DNA of 64,000 nucleotides from Tritrichomonas foetus (GCA_001839685.1 MLAK01001337.1:68698-132697), one strand, 5' to 3'; shown: positions 48,713-59,597, counted from the stretch's first letter. The notes: generated from the sequence alone by a model not told the origin. Program-made: numbers and translations.

Positions 48713-50083
48713 TTAGTCATCATCATCCGAAATTTCAATCATGAGTTGATTCAAGTTTCTTTGGAGCTCCTCGATTTTAGAAATTGATGATTGGCTTGTT
48801 GTCGGAATTGACTTCTCGCCATGAATTTCTTCAATTAGTTTTTCAGCAATATCGTCGAGAGCTGTTGTTTGAGCTGCCTTTTTATTCAATTCTGCGATTA
48901 AAACATCAATTTTGGCCGCTTGTTCTTTTTCTTGCTTTGAGTATTCGATTAAATCAGCGAGTTTCTTTTCGTATTCTTGTCTCTTTCGAACAAGATATTC
49001 TGCTTTGTGAGCTTGTTCTTCACGACGATGTGCAATTCTTTGTTCTCTTTCAGTGATGTGATCTTTGTTCATGAATTTCCTTAATTCTTCGACTTCAAGT
49101 CCGCGCTCCTTTAGTTCATTCTGGAGCTTCTTTAATTCTTTGTGCTTTTCGAAATAGTCTTCTCGAAGGTTTCCAACTTCATAATTGAATTCACCAACAA
49201 ATGATTCGTATTTTTCAACATCTTCAACTTGATCGATAAGTGAATGAATTTTGCTCAATTTAGCTTCATAGCTTGCTTCTCCTTCTTTTTGAATTCTTCT
49301 GTTGTTTTCTTCAGTCATATCGATATCTTTCAGTTGTAGTTCAATCGCTTCTAAACGTTCAGCTGTTCTTCGGTAAATTTCTATGGATTCATCAGTATTC
49401 CTAACATTTTTTTGATCTGGAATGATTGGGTCGAACAAACCTGTGTTGCGCTCGAATTTTGGATTTTCGCCATTTGGCAATGTCATCTCTTGACGGACGC
49501 GTTGTTTTCTGAGGGCAATGTCATTATTTCTTTCAGAGTTCTTTCGGATTAGATTTTCTAATTCTGATTCTTCGAGTTTTAACTGTGCTTCGATTTCACT
49601 GTTATCGCAAAAACCAAGTTTTTCTTCGACGTTTTGTGCTGTTAATTCCAACTTTTTGACTCGTTCTTCTTCAAATGATAAATCTTCGATTGGCGTTGTT
49701 AGAAGATTGTATGCGTACTTTTCGCGATTGTCTAAATAACGCGTATTTAGGCATGACATTGTTGCTTCACTGAGAATCTTGAAAAGACGATCATCAAAAG
49801 ACTGATGCTTTTCGACGACTTCGAGCTGTTTGTGGTAAAACTTGTCAAGGCGTTCCAAATATCTTTTTCGTTCATTTTCGAAGTTGTTTATTCGGTTCTG
49901 TTGTTCATTTTCGAGATTTCTTTGCATTTGACTGCGAAGTTCATTCACATCAGGATCAAAAGGCTCAATAATTCCTGTACCTCGCATGGTACCGGTCATG
50001 GATGCGTTCGAGGTCAATGTGAGATTCTTGGCTGTTTTATTGGAAGTTGGCGTAAAACAAACGGGCTGGAGAGGTGACGCCAT
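48713..50083 (-). CDS. Coiled-coil protein of unknown function
   Basis: 456 residues from an ATG. After a 40-residue Thr/Ser/Asn-rich start, almost the entire protein is charged, heptad-like helix (NRINNFENERKRYLERLDKF, FEEERVKKLELTAQNVEEK, KELKKLQNELKERGLEVEEL, REQRIAHRREEQAHKAEYLV), broken once near residues 195-225 by a Pro/Asn-rich loop. It ends in an acidic DDDD. It is probably a cytoskeletal or basal-body structural or motor-associated protein; no family motif decides. The promoter contains AACGGTCGAAAGGCC on the gene strand near 50132-50146, similar to the GGCCCTTTCGA stretch before uS8. Confidence 0.8.
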   Translation of the reverse strand: MASPLQPVCFTPTSNKTAKNLTLTSNASMTGTMRGTGIIEPFDPDVNELRSQMQRNLENEQQNRINNFENERKRYLERLDKFYHKQLEVVEKHQSFDDRLFKILSEATMSCLNTRYLDNREKYAYNLLTTPIEDLSFEEERVKKLELTAQNVEEKLGFCDNSEIEAQLKLEESELENLIRKNSERNNDIALRKQRVRQEMTLPNGENPKFERNTGLFDPIIPDQKNVRNTDESIEIYRRTAERLEAIELQLKDIDMTEENNRRIQKEGEASYEAKLSKIHSLIDQVEDVEKYESFVGEFNYEVGNLREDYFEKHKELKKLQNELKERGLEVEELRKFMNKDHITEREQRIAHRREEQAHKAEYLVRKRQEYEKKLADLIEYSKQEKEQAAKIDVLIAELNKKAAQTTALDDIAEKLIEEIHGEKSIPTTSQSSISKIEELQRNLNQLMIEISDDDD

Positions 50084-52007
50084 GAATTTCCTTAAACGGT
50101 TGACTTTTATTTTTTATATTTGGCCTTTCGACCGTTAACTACTCATTTTGTGAATATAAATGGTTCAATCAAACAAATTCTATAATATAAAAAGTGAGAT
50201 GATAATAGACATGTGACATGAAGAAAAAGCATCACGCCAAATTCTTCACTTTTTTTGGTAAAAGAAATGATTATATATCTTAATCTTTGGATTTTTGAAA
50301 ATTTCTAAGGATCCCATAACAAGTATATTCTATATTTTGATTCAATCAATTCTTGATCTCAAAACCACATTTTATCAAATTGTCTTTACTCGAAAATTTA
50401 ATTAATAAAAATAACCAGTTTCTCATTCTCAAAGCGAATGAGATCTATGATCAACATCTTGTTGTTTCCTTTCCAAGAATCATTATTCAAATTAATGAAT
50501 AACAAAATTAATTTTGAGTAGAATCCTAACTTGCTACTCATTATTTCACTGATGGAAAGAGTTTTTTTCATTATGAGAATCAATAACAATAAATGATCAA
50601 TCAATTGGTTGAGCTTCTTCTGTAACAAATTCTATTTTATAAATGATTGAGTTTCTGATTAACAACGAACTTCTTGAGTAAGAATTTAATACATTCAAAA
50701 TATATAGAGAGAGACAAATTTCCTAACTTTGATGTATGCTTCGATGAAAAAGATATTCCATCATCTGTTTACTAATAAATAAACATAAATGGAAACAGAA
50801 CTACCCCAAATGATGCAATTCACATGAATAATATGTTGTCAATGGAAACTGGGGAAAAAAAGATCAACATTATTTGTCTACAGGCATGAATTACTAATCG
50901 AGAGGCAAAAATCAGTTGATTCAAACTTCATTCATACAATCAAATTATATTTTTTGTAACAATTTGGAATCACCTGACAGATGCCAGTAGATTATTTCTA
51001 CATTAACGCATAAGGTGGAAAAAATCATAGACATAATTATCAAGGTTTATTTTCTCAAAACAATAAGAAAGTCAAAATATTTTGATTATATTTACCTCGT
51101 GACATAAAATATTGTTAACAGCAGTACTCATTAATTAAGGAATAATTTATGTCAAATGAGTACCTTTTACCTTTCATAGCCAAGAAATTTTAATGAAAAA
51201 TACTTTGATATATTACTTTTCATCATTTGAAATGACTTTTTATGAATACATGTGAATGAAAAATCTCATCTTCAAAGTAGGAGGAATAAATTATTATTTA
51301 ATTTTTTATGAAATGGATTCCAAAAAATAAATTATTTTCAATAAATATTTCGTTTTATATAATCTCAAACCATTAACAGAGCCATATATAAAATAAATAT
51401 CAATTGCAAGAATTGAAGAGAAATGTAGGCGATTAGATTTTCTGAACTTTTCTTATTGAATGCATTCACAAAGAATTGATTAAAAAAATAAACGGCCAAA
51501 ATGCAATATCTTTTTGATTGTTGTAATCAGAAGCTTCAAGAATTGCCTTGATACTTATTCGGAAACTGTTGTTAACGTGATCAGAATTCAATTACGAAAA
51601 CTGTTTGTGAGGTTCGACCATGTTCCAGTCAATATCCACGATCGATAGCTTCTGAAAGTATTTTATGTTCAATTTATGATCTCTATTCAAATATTATGAT
51701 GGAAAATTACATCACTTGATTTTAAAAAGAGATAGTTTTTGTGAAGATTCTGATCGCACTTCACTTAGTGACTTCCAAGAAAAAGTTATTTCTCTATCAA
51801 TTATTTCAATGCTTTTTGACAGTACCGTTATGGCTTCAATTTTTTAATCGGGCTTTGAAAATAAAACGATTTTTCAATGTATATCAATATTCAAAATTGA
51901 TGATATCAGAAATTGAAATATTTATTGTATGAATTTGTGTAGAAAAACTTATTATTCAAAGAAAAATTATCGAATTGGATGCGATATCATTTTTATATTC
52001 ACATCAT
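50084..52007. other. Long intergenic region, no gene recognised
   Basis: 1.9 kb, the largest spacer in the window, between two divergent genes. All frames are short; the 60-70-codon frames (such as 50398-50628 and 51741-51932) are Ile/Leu/Phe/Lys-rich noise. A perfect or near-perfect repeat was not found by eye. Confidence 0.5.
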
Positions 52008-52814
52008 ATGTACGATATCCACCAACTCACTACACTAACTACAGATGATTTACCTTTGTTTGGCTCGATATGTGCCTTCTATCTTGTCTATCGCCTCGCA
52101 ATGTCGAATTTAATTCTCAAGAAGATTGCAACATTCATCAAAGTCAAGTTTCCAGCTAAGTTTATCCACAGGTCCTTCGATCTCATCCATTATACATCAT
52201 CCGCGCTTTTGGGCCTTTATGCACTTTCATCAAGACCATACGGCCATTGCGCCATTTGGGCCCGTGATTGCGTAGAAGATATCAAACCAATGGAAGAATG
52301 TTACATGAGTGAAATTGAGAAAGTCTACTTCATGATTTTTGCTGCCTATTATGTTGTTGATGTCCTTTTTATTTATACATCAAATGATAAAGTCGCACTT
52401 ATTTTACATCACATGTCAACCTTATCAATGATATTTTTATGCATATATTTAAAAGTTCAAATCTTAGGTATGATCATTATGTTATTACATGATGTTGTTG
52501 ATGTTCCCCTTTATCTAGGAAAGATATTGACATACTTAGGATATGAAACAGGAAAAGATCTTTCACTTGTTACTTTTGCCATTCTTTGCACATGGTTCAG
52601 AATGGTGAATTATCCAACGGTTATTTTTGATGCCTACTTAAATGGTGTAAATTGCCAAATGCCTCATAAAAATGTTTATTGGTTTACATGGTCACTCCTT
52701 CTTTGCTTGATGGGGCTTCACATTTACTGGTTTATGAAAATCTTGAAAGCAGTTGTTGGAATTATCCGCAGTGGAAAAGAAGCGATTTGTGACAATCGTT
52801 CTGAAAGCGATTAA
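52008..52814 (+). CDS. TLC-domain protein, ceramide synthase (LAG1)-like
   Basis: 268 residues from the ATG at 52008; the frame opens 11 codons earlier only at a TTG. There are five to seven hydrophobic helices. The TLC domain holds the Lag1 motif: paired histidines HHMSTLSMIFL (His134-135) and LHDVVDVPLYLGK (His161, Asp162, Asp165), the residues needed for ceramide synthase activity. The preceding helices contain FHRSFDLIHYTSSALLGLY-like sequence (IHRSFDLIHYTSSALLG). No Hox-like domain is present. Expected: N-acylation of a sphingoid base at the ER membrane. The C-terminus is basic and then acidic. Confidence 0.87.
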   Translation: MYDIHQLTTLTTDDLPLFGSICAFYLVYRLAMSNLILKKIATFIKVKFPAKFIHRSFDLIHYTSSALLGLYALSSRPYGHCAIWARDCVEDIKPMEECYMSEIEKVYFMIFAAYYVVDVLFIYTSNDKVALILHHMSTLSMIFLCIYLKVQILGMIIMLLHDVVDVPLYLGKILTYLGYETGKDLSLVTFAILCTWFRMVNYPTVIFDAYLNGVNCQMPHKNVYWFTWSLLLCLMGLHIYWFMKILKAVVGIIRSGKEAICDNRSESD

Positions 52815-52974
52815 ATGTTTGATTCATAAAAATATCTTTCCCATAATATTTCACATTGTTTTTTAATATGATATCTCGAAAATTTGTTTAAGTTGAGTAT
52901 TTTCTTGTAATAATTGTTTATATAATTTTTCTATTTTGTCTTTTTCTTTTCATTGTTGTGATATTCAAGAAAAT

Positions 52975-53345
52975 CTAGTGTTTCGTTGTTTTGAATTCAT
53001 CAACGTTTTTAATACAGGACTTAAATGATTTAACAATTTCATCTTCAAGAAAATCAAGTGTTGGAGAAAATGTTCATTTTTTTGAAATGAGATCGGATGA
53101 TTGGGAAATTTGTGAATGATCTTCTGTTTGATTATTCTTTTCTTCATCAATTGTTGTTAAATAATATGAAAGAAGAAATGTTGAATTAAATAAATGATTT
53201 CGAAAATATTTTTCAAATTTGCGTTGTAATTGTGAAGTTTTAAAAAATAAGATAATTCTTCGAAAAGAAAATAATTTGTTTCATTAATATTAAATTTCTC
53301 TTCTTGATTTGCCTTAATGGCTTCATTGATGGCTTCAATTTTCGC
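52975..53345 (-). pseudogene. Decayed copy of a trichomonad multigene-family protein (copy 2)
   Basis: There is no usable start. Remnants read, on the minus strand, KIEAINEAIKANQEEKFNIN in one frame, then QLQRKFEKYFRNHLFNSTF and LLSYYLTTIDEEKNNQTEDH in another. The latter passes a TGA after LISKK and continues in the same frame (FLEDEIVKSFKSCIKNVDEF) to a TAG at 52975-52977. 53147-53341 is about 200 bp of DNA similar to 39331-39531. Both are fragments of the same family, each broken in different ways. Confidence 0.6.
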
Positions 53346-53756
53346 AGTAAATTGAAAGTGAAGACAGTTTAGAGGGCAAAACCAGACCTATATGATTTGA
53401 GAAACTAACATTTTTTCTCTAAATGATTTATCGTCAATTCTTGAATTTACCTAAACCAATATCCTCATCGTATGAAAAATGCCACAGATACTTTCCCTCT
53501 TGTGATATATTCTTTCATTTTCTTATATTCTTTAATTTTTATATATTCTCTTCTAAAATGATTCATTTTCTTCTGAGAAGATTTTGTAAGAAAGAAAGAA
53601 ATAATCCAATTAATATAAAAGATACATGAATATATTTACTAAAAATTAGATTTCATAAAAATTTTTGTGTGTCATGAAAGGAGATGGAGGAGGTGAAGGA
53701 GAAGGAGGAAAAAAAATCGCTCAAAATACTGAAAATATTAAAAATACTCAAAACAC
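53346..53756. other. Intergenic, no gene recognised
   Basis: About 410 bp between the decayed copy and the CLASP/TOG gene stop. It has purine-rich GGAGATGGAGGAGGTGAAGGAGAAGGAGG at about 53681-53709 and an AAAATACT/AAAACACTC tract at 53721-53760, but no gene. Confidence 0.45.
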
Positions 53757-55391
53757 TCAAGTATTCTTATAAAATTCATGTGCATCGCGTGGTTCAAGTG
53801 CAGAATCAACAATTTGTGAAAAACTATCACTGTAAATCAGGGACAAATACCTTGCTGATTCTCTTGCTGCATCTCTGGTTTCTGCAGCAGATCCATTCAA
53901 CAATTTGCTTACTAGTTTCACAAGTGCACGGACTTCATTGGATTTTCGAGGGAAAAGTCCTTCACTTGTCTCAACTGCTTTTTCAAGTGAAATTCGAATA
54001 TATTTTGATGTTGCGGCTTGAATTTTTGAGCTTTTTGTTTCTCCATTAGCAACAATTACTGATAAAAATCGTTTTGAACGCATTGTTCGAATTATATTTT
54101 CAAAACAATTACATAAAGCTGATTCAAAAAATTGGGCTGTCTTTTGATGTAATTTGAGAATGACTGGAATAATTCGAGAAAGTTCAAATGTCATCGTTTG
54201 TGGATTTCGTAAAAATGCTTCATCAAGAGCCCCAACTGCTGAAAGGGCAAGCGCAGAGCGTTGTGAACAGATATCATCAAGAACTGATGTCACTAAAGAA
54301 TGAAGATCTTCTTCATTTATTGAATTTGTGGAATATCGAAGAATTCGTTTCATTTGATTATATGATGCACTTCGTTCTTCCCAATCAGTGCTGGATAATC
54401 CTGAACGACACTGTTGGACGTATTCTGGTGATGCTTCTTCTTTATCAAAAGGTTCATCTACAAATTCGCGGATTTGTTGTTGACGACTTGTCATTTGGAA
54501 CATTATTGAACTTGCTGTTGGCTGCCTACTGGCTCTTGGTGAATTTGGATGATATGCATTTGATGAATTATTTGTAACAGAAGTTGTTGTTCCTATTGAA
54601 TTTTGTGATGCAAATTTGGAATTTTCATCAGGTTCTGAACAAAAAAATGAAGTTCCATTTGGATTTTTACGTGTTAATATCCTTCTTGGAATTCCTGGAC
54701 GAGCAGAGTGTGGTGGAGCAGGAACGGATGGTGTTCCTGATACGTGATGTGGTTGATGTTGGGTTAAATTAAAGCTGACTGGAACGGATGGCGGTCGCCC
54801 ACTGGTAATATGATCATACAATTCAATATCTGGCATAACTTGTTTGATTGATGAAATCAAACGTGGGCCAATTCCAATGACTTCTGACAAAGTTGAAACC
54901 CAATCACCGAAATCTTCATTTGTAAAATTGAATTTGGGATTGTCGGCAATTGACTGATGCGCAATGATTGCCAAACCCCGATGGCATGGAATATTTTGGA
55001 GGTTTGGAATCACAAATTCTTGAAGCACAATTCTGGGGCCGACAACTCGAGAGACTTTTCTATAGAAATCAACAGCACTTTTTAAGTTGTTTACATTTGG
55101 ACTTGAGAGTAATTTCAAAATTATATTTTGGGCAAGATGAAAAACTTCACCCACGCGAATTCCGAGCTTGTAACCGGCAATTGATGACAGTAATTCGATA
55201 AACTTTCGAAGGATCTCTGGTTCGTCGCAATCTTGGTAATAGGAAACAAGAAATTTGAAAAATCCGATGAAATCTATCGTCGTACCTGGTGAATATGAGA
55301 ATTGTGCGATTGAGGATTCAATTTCACATAAGAATTCATCATAAGGCAAATGCAAACGGTCCTTGGGAATGATGCCGTACGCCAAAGCCAT
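53757..55391 (-). CDS. CLASP/TOG-domain-like microtubule-associated protein
   Basis: 544 residues from the ATG at 55391 (MALAYGIIPKDRLHLPYDEF); the frame upstream starts at TTG only. Two helical-repeat arrays are joined by a Ser/Pro/Arg-rich basic linker (PPHSARPGIPRRILTRKNPNG). The second (about residues 325-540) matches the CLASP_N TOG pattern: LSSTDWEERSASYNQMKRIL, DICSQRSALALSAVGALDEA, then SKIQAATSKYIRISLEK and AAETRDAARESARYLSLI. TOG domains bind tubulin dimers and regulate microtubule growth. The first array has no clear Trp-Glu-Arg start and may be another TOG or HEAT unit. Related families (Crescerin/TOGARAM) act in cilia and cannot be excluded. Confidence 0.75.
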   Translation of the reverse strand: MALAYGIIPKDRLHLPYDEFLCEIESSIAQFSYSPGTTIDFIGFFKFLVSYYQDCDEPEILRKFIELLSSIAGYKLGIRVGEVFHLAQNIILKLLSSPNVNNLKSAVDFYRKVSRVVGPRIVLQEFVIPNLQNIPCHRGLAIIAHQSIADNPKFNFTNEDFGDWVSTLSEVIGIGPRLISSIKQVMPDIELYDHITSGRPPSVPVSFNLTQHQPHHVSGTPSVPAPPHSARPGIPRRILTRKNPNGTSFFCSEPDENSKFASQNSIGTTTSVTNNSSNAYHPNSPRASRQPTASSIMFQMTSRQQQIREFVDEPFDKEEASPEYVQQCRSGLSSTDWEERSASYNQMKRILRYSTNSINEEDLHSLVTSVLDDICSQRSALALSAVGALDEAFLRNPQTMTFELSRIIPVILKLHQKTAQFFESALCNCFENIIRTMRSKRFLSVIVANGETKSSKIQAATSKYIRISLEKAVETSEGLFPRKSNEVRALVKLVSKLLNGSAAETRDAARESARYLSLIYSDSFSQIVDSALEPRDAHEFYKNT

Positions 55392-55867
55392 TTGATGCCT
55401 TTTTGTGAGATTAACAAGATTTTCTCTCAAAAATTCAGAAATTATTTTTTCAAGTAGAAATGTTATTTCTATAGTGATATTAACTTTTTCTATAATGCCG
55501 AAATTTTATAACTTTTTGAATCCAATCTAAATAACGTGATTTATCATCATTTAAATTTTTGATCTAGATCAACTATCGATATAAATATAGATATCATTGT
55601 TTAGCCTTGAAAAGGACTATTTGAGACTTTGAATTAATTTATTTTCATGATTTTTGTTTCATTTTTACGAAATTTTTCTTCAGAAAAATTCACGAAATAT
55701 AACCATTATGTTTTTTTTTGCAAGCGACAATTTTTTTTTTCTGAAGACATCTGTCATTCTGTAGAACTGAAAGTTGCGGATTATTTAAAGGAGAAAAGAT
55801 ACATTCTATTTAGAAACTTTTCAAAGAATTGTATTTTGTTCTTCTTTCAAAAGGACATCAAAATTCA
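55392..55867. other. Divergent intergenic region
   Basis: 476 bp between the CLASP/TOG gene and the STPGR gene. AACTTTTTGAATCC at 55509-55522 and TTAACTTTTTC at about 55480-55490 recur as near other starts. An open frame from 55647 ends before the STPGR ATG and is not convincing. Confidence 0.5.
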
Positions 55868-57184
55868 ATGAGTATATCTGGAAGATCCCCTCGCAACATC
55901 ATTTTTGCATCAAACTCTACCGATCCAAATGTTGGTCCTGGTTCATATGAAGTCCAATCATCTATTAAACAGAAAAGCAATCATCCAATTCCATTTTTAA
56001 CATCATCCAAAACAAGTTTTTTGGTAGATGGAAAAGAAGCAACACCAGGTCCAGCTGATTACGATGTTAATATTTATAAAGTAGATACATGTGAGAGTAG
56101 CTCACAAATGCGATCAGGCGTACAAAGAAAGTTTTTTGATATGATTCAGTCACCCTCACCAACAAAAAATCTAATTGTTAACTGGTCTGATAAGAGCAAA
56201 ACTTCTTCAATAAAAGAGCCGATGAGTACGAATTCGCATTGTGAAATATTTGGAAAAGAAGATCACACTATTACTGCAACACCAGCTGATTATAATATTT
56301 CACCAAAAAGAAACCAAGGAATAACTATTTCAAATAATCCAAGATATAAAAAAGTCGATTCCCAGCAAAAGAGCAATACACCTGGTCCAGGAACATATGA
56401 TAATAATAATTCTCAAACAAATGATAAAAGCAAAATTTTTCCAAGTGCCGTTTTCATTTCAAAAACTCAGCGAAGCTTATTTCATCAAATAAGCGTGAAT
56501 GATAATTCTGGTTTGCCACATAATGAATTGAAAAAAGATCAACAAAGCTATGCTCCTTTTGGATCAAAGTCTAAATCTGTTGGATTATGGAAGATTAATA
56601 AAAATCCAGGACCATCAGAATATGATATAAAATCATTTACAGATCATCAGTTGTATAAGCAAAAAGCATTTGGCAGTAAAAGTATACGAGAAACATATAT
56701 AATTAATGATAATCCAGGACCAGCAGAATATACAATTAACCATAAAAAGAAATTGCAAAGTAAGCCATATTCACCATTTCTCCAAAGATCACCTAGAATT
56801 GACACAAGTCTAAAAAGTAATAATGAATTTACATCACCAGGACAATATGATATTGATGTCTATGAACAAGCTGAAAAACAAAGAATTTTGGGAACCAACT
56901 CCCCTTCTATTTTGACCAATCCTGAGAGAAAATCATTCTTGCTGACAACATATAGTCCAAGCCCATGTATGTATTCAATAAACAAAGGTGAAGAATTAGC
57001 AAATTCTCATGTTATCAAACGCCGTATTGATGGAAATAGTCGAAATGATAACTCAGAGACATACATTGGAATGAGAATTCCAGATACACCTGGACCTGGC
57101 AATTATGAAGTCAAGAACCATTTCGCTTCAGCGAAATGTGGGGGTTATATTCCACGCTCTCCAAGAAGGCATACATGGTGTTAA
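55868..57184 (+). CDS. SHIPPO/STPGR-repeat flagellar protein
   Basis: 438 residues from the ATG at 55868 (MSISGRSPRNIIF). At least seven sperm-tail PG-rich repeats (STPGR) are spread along it: VGPGSYEVQ, TPGPADYDV, TPGPGTYD, NPGPSEYDI, NPGPAEYTI, SPGQYDID and TPGPGNYEV. Conserved FGSKS segments occur between them. Proteins with this repeat (ODF3/CIMAP family) lie in the lumen or on the wall of axonemal or stable microtubules. It is convergent with IFT80, with 136 bp between stop codons. Likely a structural component of the flagella or of the other microtubule skeletons (pelta-axostyle). Confidence 0.88.
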   Translation: MSISGRSPRNIIFASNSTDPNVGPGSYEVQSSIKQKSNHPIPFLTSSKTSFLVDGKEATPGPADYDVNIYKVDTCESSSQMRSGVQRKFFDMIQSPSPTKNLIVNWSDKSKTSSIKEPMSTNSHCEIFGKEDHTITATPADYNISPKRNQGITISNNPRYKKVDSQQKSNTPGPGTYDNNNSQTNDKSKIFPSAVFISKTQRSLFHQISVNDNSGLPHNELKKDQQSYAPFGSKSKSVGLWKINKNPGPSEYDIKSFTDHQLYKQKAFGSKSIRETYIINDNPGPAEYTINHKKKLQSKPYSPFLQRSPRIDTSLKSNNEFTSPGQYDIDVYEQAEKQRILGTNSPSILTNPERKSFLLTTYSPSPCMYSINKGEELANSHVIKRRIDGNSRNDNSETYIGMRIPDTPGPGNYEVKNHFASAKCGGYIPRSPRRHTWC

Positions 57185-57320
57185 CACTTCAGTCTCATTT
57201 CATATTTACAAAACAATAAAACTTTTTTTGAAAAACATGTAATATTAATAATAAAATGTACTGTTGTCTTTATAAATAAATAAAAAAGAAAGATATGTTG
57301 TAAATAATGAATGAACTTTC

Positions 57321-59597
57321 TTACCCGCTCATTTCTGCTGCTTTTTCTTGTTGAATAATACTTTTAACACTTTCCATTTCGACTTGTCCCAATTTAATGA
57401 AATTGTCGTCTGTTTCTTCAATACCCATATCTTTAATATATTTAGTTCTGTAAGCAGCAACTACTTCAACAAATTTATTATTTCTTTTAGCAATTGCTAA
57501 TGCACGCTCCCATCTACACATAGAGATATTCATCTTTACTGCACGGAAAGTACATCCTCCTTGAATTAAAATATCTTCTGCTTCACTTTCCCTTCCTTGC
57601 AAAATTGCGATCATTGCATTTCTTGATGCTGGGCTCTTCATCTTCTTCACTTTTCCAAGGAACATAACTCTATCAACAAGTGAAAGGGCAGCATATGCTT
57701 CTTGAGCAGCATCAACATCTCCAGCTTGAACAGCGCAAGCCGCGCAAACAGCCCAGAGACATTGTTCATTCATTGCACGGCATATCTGGAGGACAACCTT
57801 CCAGTTACGATGCAATTCCACAGCTTCATGAACCATAACCAAAAATGGATTAATTGGAACAACACAAAACGCACCATCTTTAGCAACAACAAATGCATGT
57901 GTTCCATCGAATGAACTTAATTCAGCTGCATCAAATAACATTCTGCATTCATTCTTAAGCATTGGCATTAGCTCTGGAGTAAAGAATGCAGCACTTGGAT
58001 TACAGAAACATGTTAATTTCTCACCTGTTCGGGCAAGAATAATATCATGGTTTGTATGCCATCTGAAATCATCAACAAAATTAGCAATTTTTTCTGTTTC
58101 TATTGATGGCGGAACTCTTGGATTGGATGTGAGAAATCTACAGACAGTTAAATCACCATTTGCATTAACAAATCCAAAACGTGCTTTTGTTTGTGTTGTT
58201 GCTTGATTTGTACGAACACATTTGATTTCAGATGGATGATTTAATGGTTCAGATGTGATCATTTGACCAGTTGATGTAGAAAATGCAAAAATATTTTTTC
58301 GTCCATCAGGTGTAATAGCGATAAAAACAGAAGGCGAAACAGCAACAGAATCATGTGATAAAAGATCCCACTTAACACGCGTATCATTGATTCTTGAAAT
58401 TGTTCGACCATCATATCCAATTATTTGAACACCTGATTGTGATATTAATGCAAACATTGTTTGTGATTGAGAAATAACACGTGGTGGTTCTTTCATATCA
58501 ACAATTGATGGTGTTGTCCATGATCCACATTTATAAATGTATATTTTAGACGTGGTTGAAACGACCAAAAAGTTGAAATTTAGATAGAAATTAATGACAC
58601 TATCAGGGAATTGAAGTGTTTCAGTAACACCATTCTTTAAATCATAAACAGAGAGTTTCTTTTGCCCTTCACCGACAACTTCACAGTCACGGTAAACAAT
58701 TTTCTTCCCAACAGAGGTCAAAAGTGTGGCAGTTCCATTTCCACCAATCAAAACACGAGGCATTTCTGGAGAAGCACACATTGCCCCACCTGCTGGAAAT
58801 TGAAGTGAGCATAGAGGTCTTAATCTATGATCAGTTAGATAAACTCTGTTGGCTGTCCCGATTAAACACAATTTAGCAGCTGTAATAAAGCAGCATGTTG
58901 AAACAGCATAATCATAAGTAGCAGATTCAGCAATTAGACGTCCATCTGTATCAAAAAGACGTGCAATTCGATCTTCACCGCCTGTCAGAATTTCGTTTGA
59001 TGCTCCGTTCCATGAGCTGCAAGTGATGAGCCTGCGATGAGCTCGGAATTGCGTCTGGTCTTGTTTGAATGAAGCCGAACGAACTGTAACCATTCCACCA
59101 TGCGTGAACATGACATATTTTCCTGTGCAGTCCCAATTGCAGGATGTTATGACACTTCCACAACTTGCTAGATTCGAACGATGGATGCCATTTCTACTCC
59201 ATATCTTTAAAATGCCATCTTCGCCACCAGTTGCGATTGATGTGCCGTCTGGATTGATTTTGATGCAGGTGACACCACCTTTGTGTGCTTGAACAGTCTT
59301 TTCAATACGCCAATTCGATGAACACAAGTGGAAATTGCCGTCTGAACAGCCAATCACAAATATATTTTGTGTCGTTGGATCGCGTGTCGAATCAATACAG
59401 CTAATATGCTCATTTTTTAAAACAAAGATATCATCTGAAGTTTGGCCGATGTCGTCGTTAATAATCGGATATTTTCGAATCGCTCCACCATCGACGGCTG
59501 TATAAAAATTGCGATCATCGAGGCAAATAGAGGTAATCATACCATCTACACCAGGAAGGTTGCTTGTTTCCGCTTTAGAAAGTACTTGAAGTCTCAT
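57321..59597 (-). CDS. IFT80: Intraflagellar transport protein IFT80
   Basis: 758 residues from the ATG at 59597 (MRLQVLSKAETSN); the frame upstream starts at TTG only. Human IFT80 is 777 residues. The N-terminal half holds WD40 repeats that match IFT80 in order: VQAHKGGVTCIKINPDGTSI, ATGGEDGILKIWSRNGIHRS, FRAHRRLITCSSWNGASNEI, LTGGEDRIARLFDTDGR. The second propeller and a C-terminal helical TPR-like region (WAVCAACAVQAGDVDAAQEA, then SPASRNAMIAILQGRESEAE) follow. It belongs to IFT complex B, which carries cargo to the flagellar tip. It converges with the STPGR gene. Confidence 0.92.
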   Translation of the reverse strand: MRLQVLSKAETSNLPGVDGMITSICLDDRNFYTAVDGGAIRKYPIINDDIGQTSDDIFVLKNEHISCIDSTRDPTTQNIFVIGCSDGNFHLCSSNWRIEKTVQAHKGGVTCIKINPDGTSIATGGEDGILKIWSRNGIHRSNLASCGSVITSCNWDCTGKYVMFTHGGMVTVRSASFKQDQTQFRAHRRLITCSSWNGASNEILTGGEDRIARLFDTDGRLIAESATYDYAVSTCCFITAAKLCLIGTANRVYLTDHRLRPLCSLQFPAGGAMCASPEMPRVLIGGNGTATLLTSVGKKIVYRDCEVVGEGQKKLSVYDLKNGVTETLQFPDSVINFYLNFNFLVVSTTSKIYIYKCGSWTTPSIVDMKEPPRVISQSQTMFALISQSGVQIIGYDGRTISRINDTRVKWDLLSHDSVAVSPSVFIAITPDGRKNIFAFSTSTGQMITSEPLNHPSEIKCVRTNQATTQTKARFGFVNANGDLTVCRFLTSNPRVPPSIETEKIANFVDDFRWHTNHDIILARTGEKLTCFCNPSAAFFTPELMPMLKNECRMLFDAAELSSFDGTHAFVVAKDGAFCVVPINPFLVMVHEAVELHRNWKVVLQICRAMNEQCLWAVCAACAVQAGDVDAAQEAYAALSLVDRVMFLGKVKKMKSPASRNAMIAILQGRESEAEDILIQGGCTFRAVKMNISMCRWERALAIAKRNNKFVEVVAAYRTKYIKDMGIEETDDNFIKLGQVEMESVKSIIQQEKAAEMSG

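Noticed and set aside
53684..54772. Plus-strand frames opposite the CLASP/TOG gene
   Set aside because: They are antisense shadows; the minus-strand frame has the TOG motifs.
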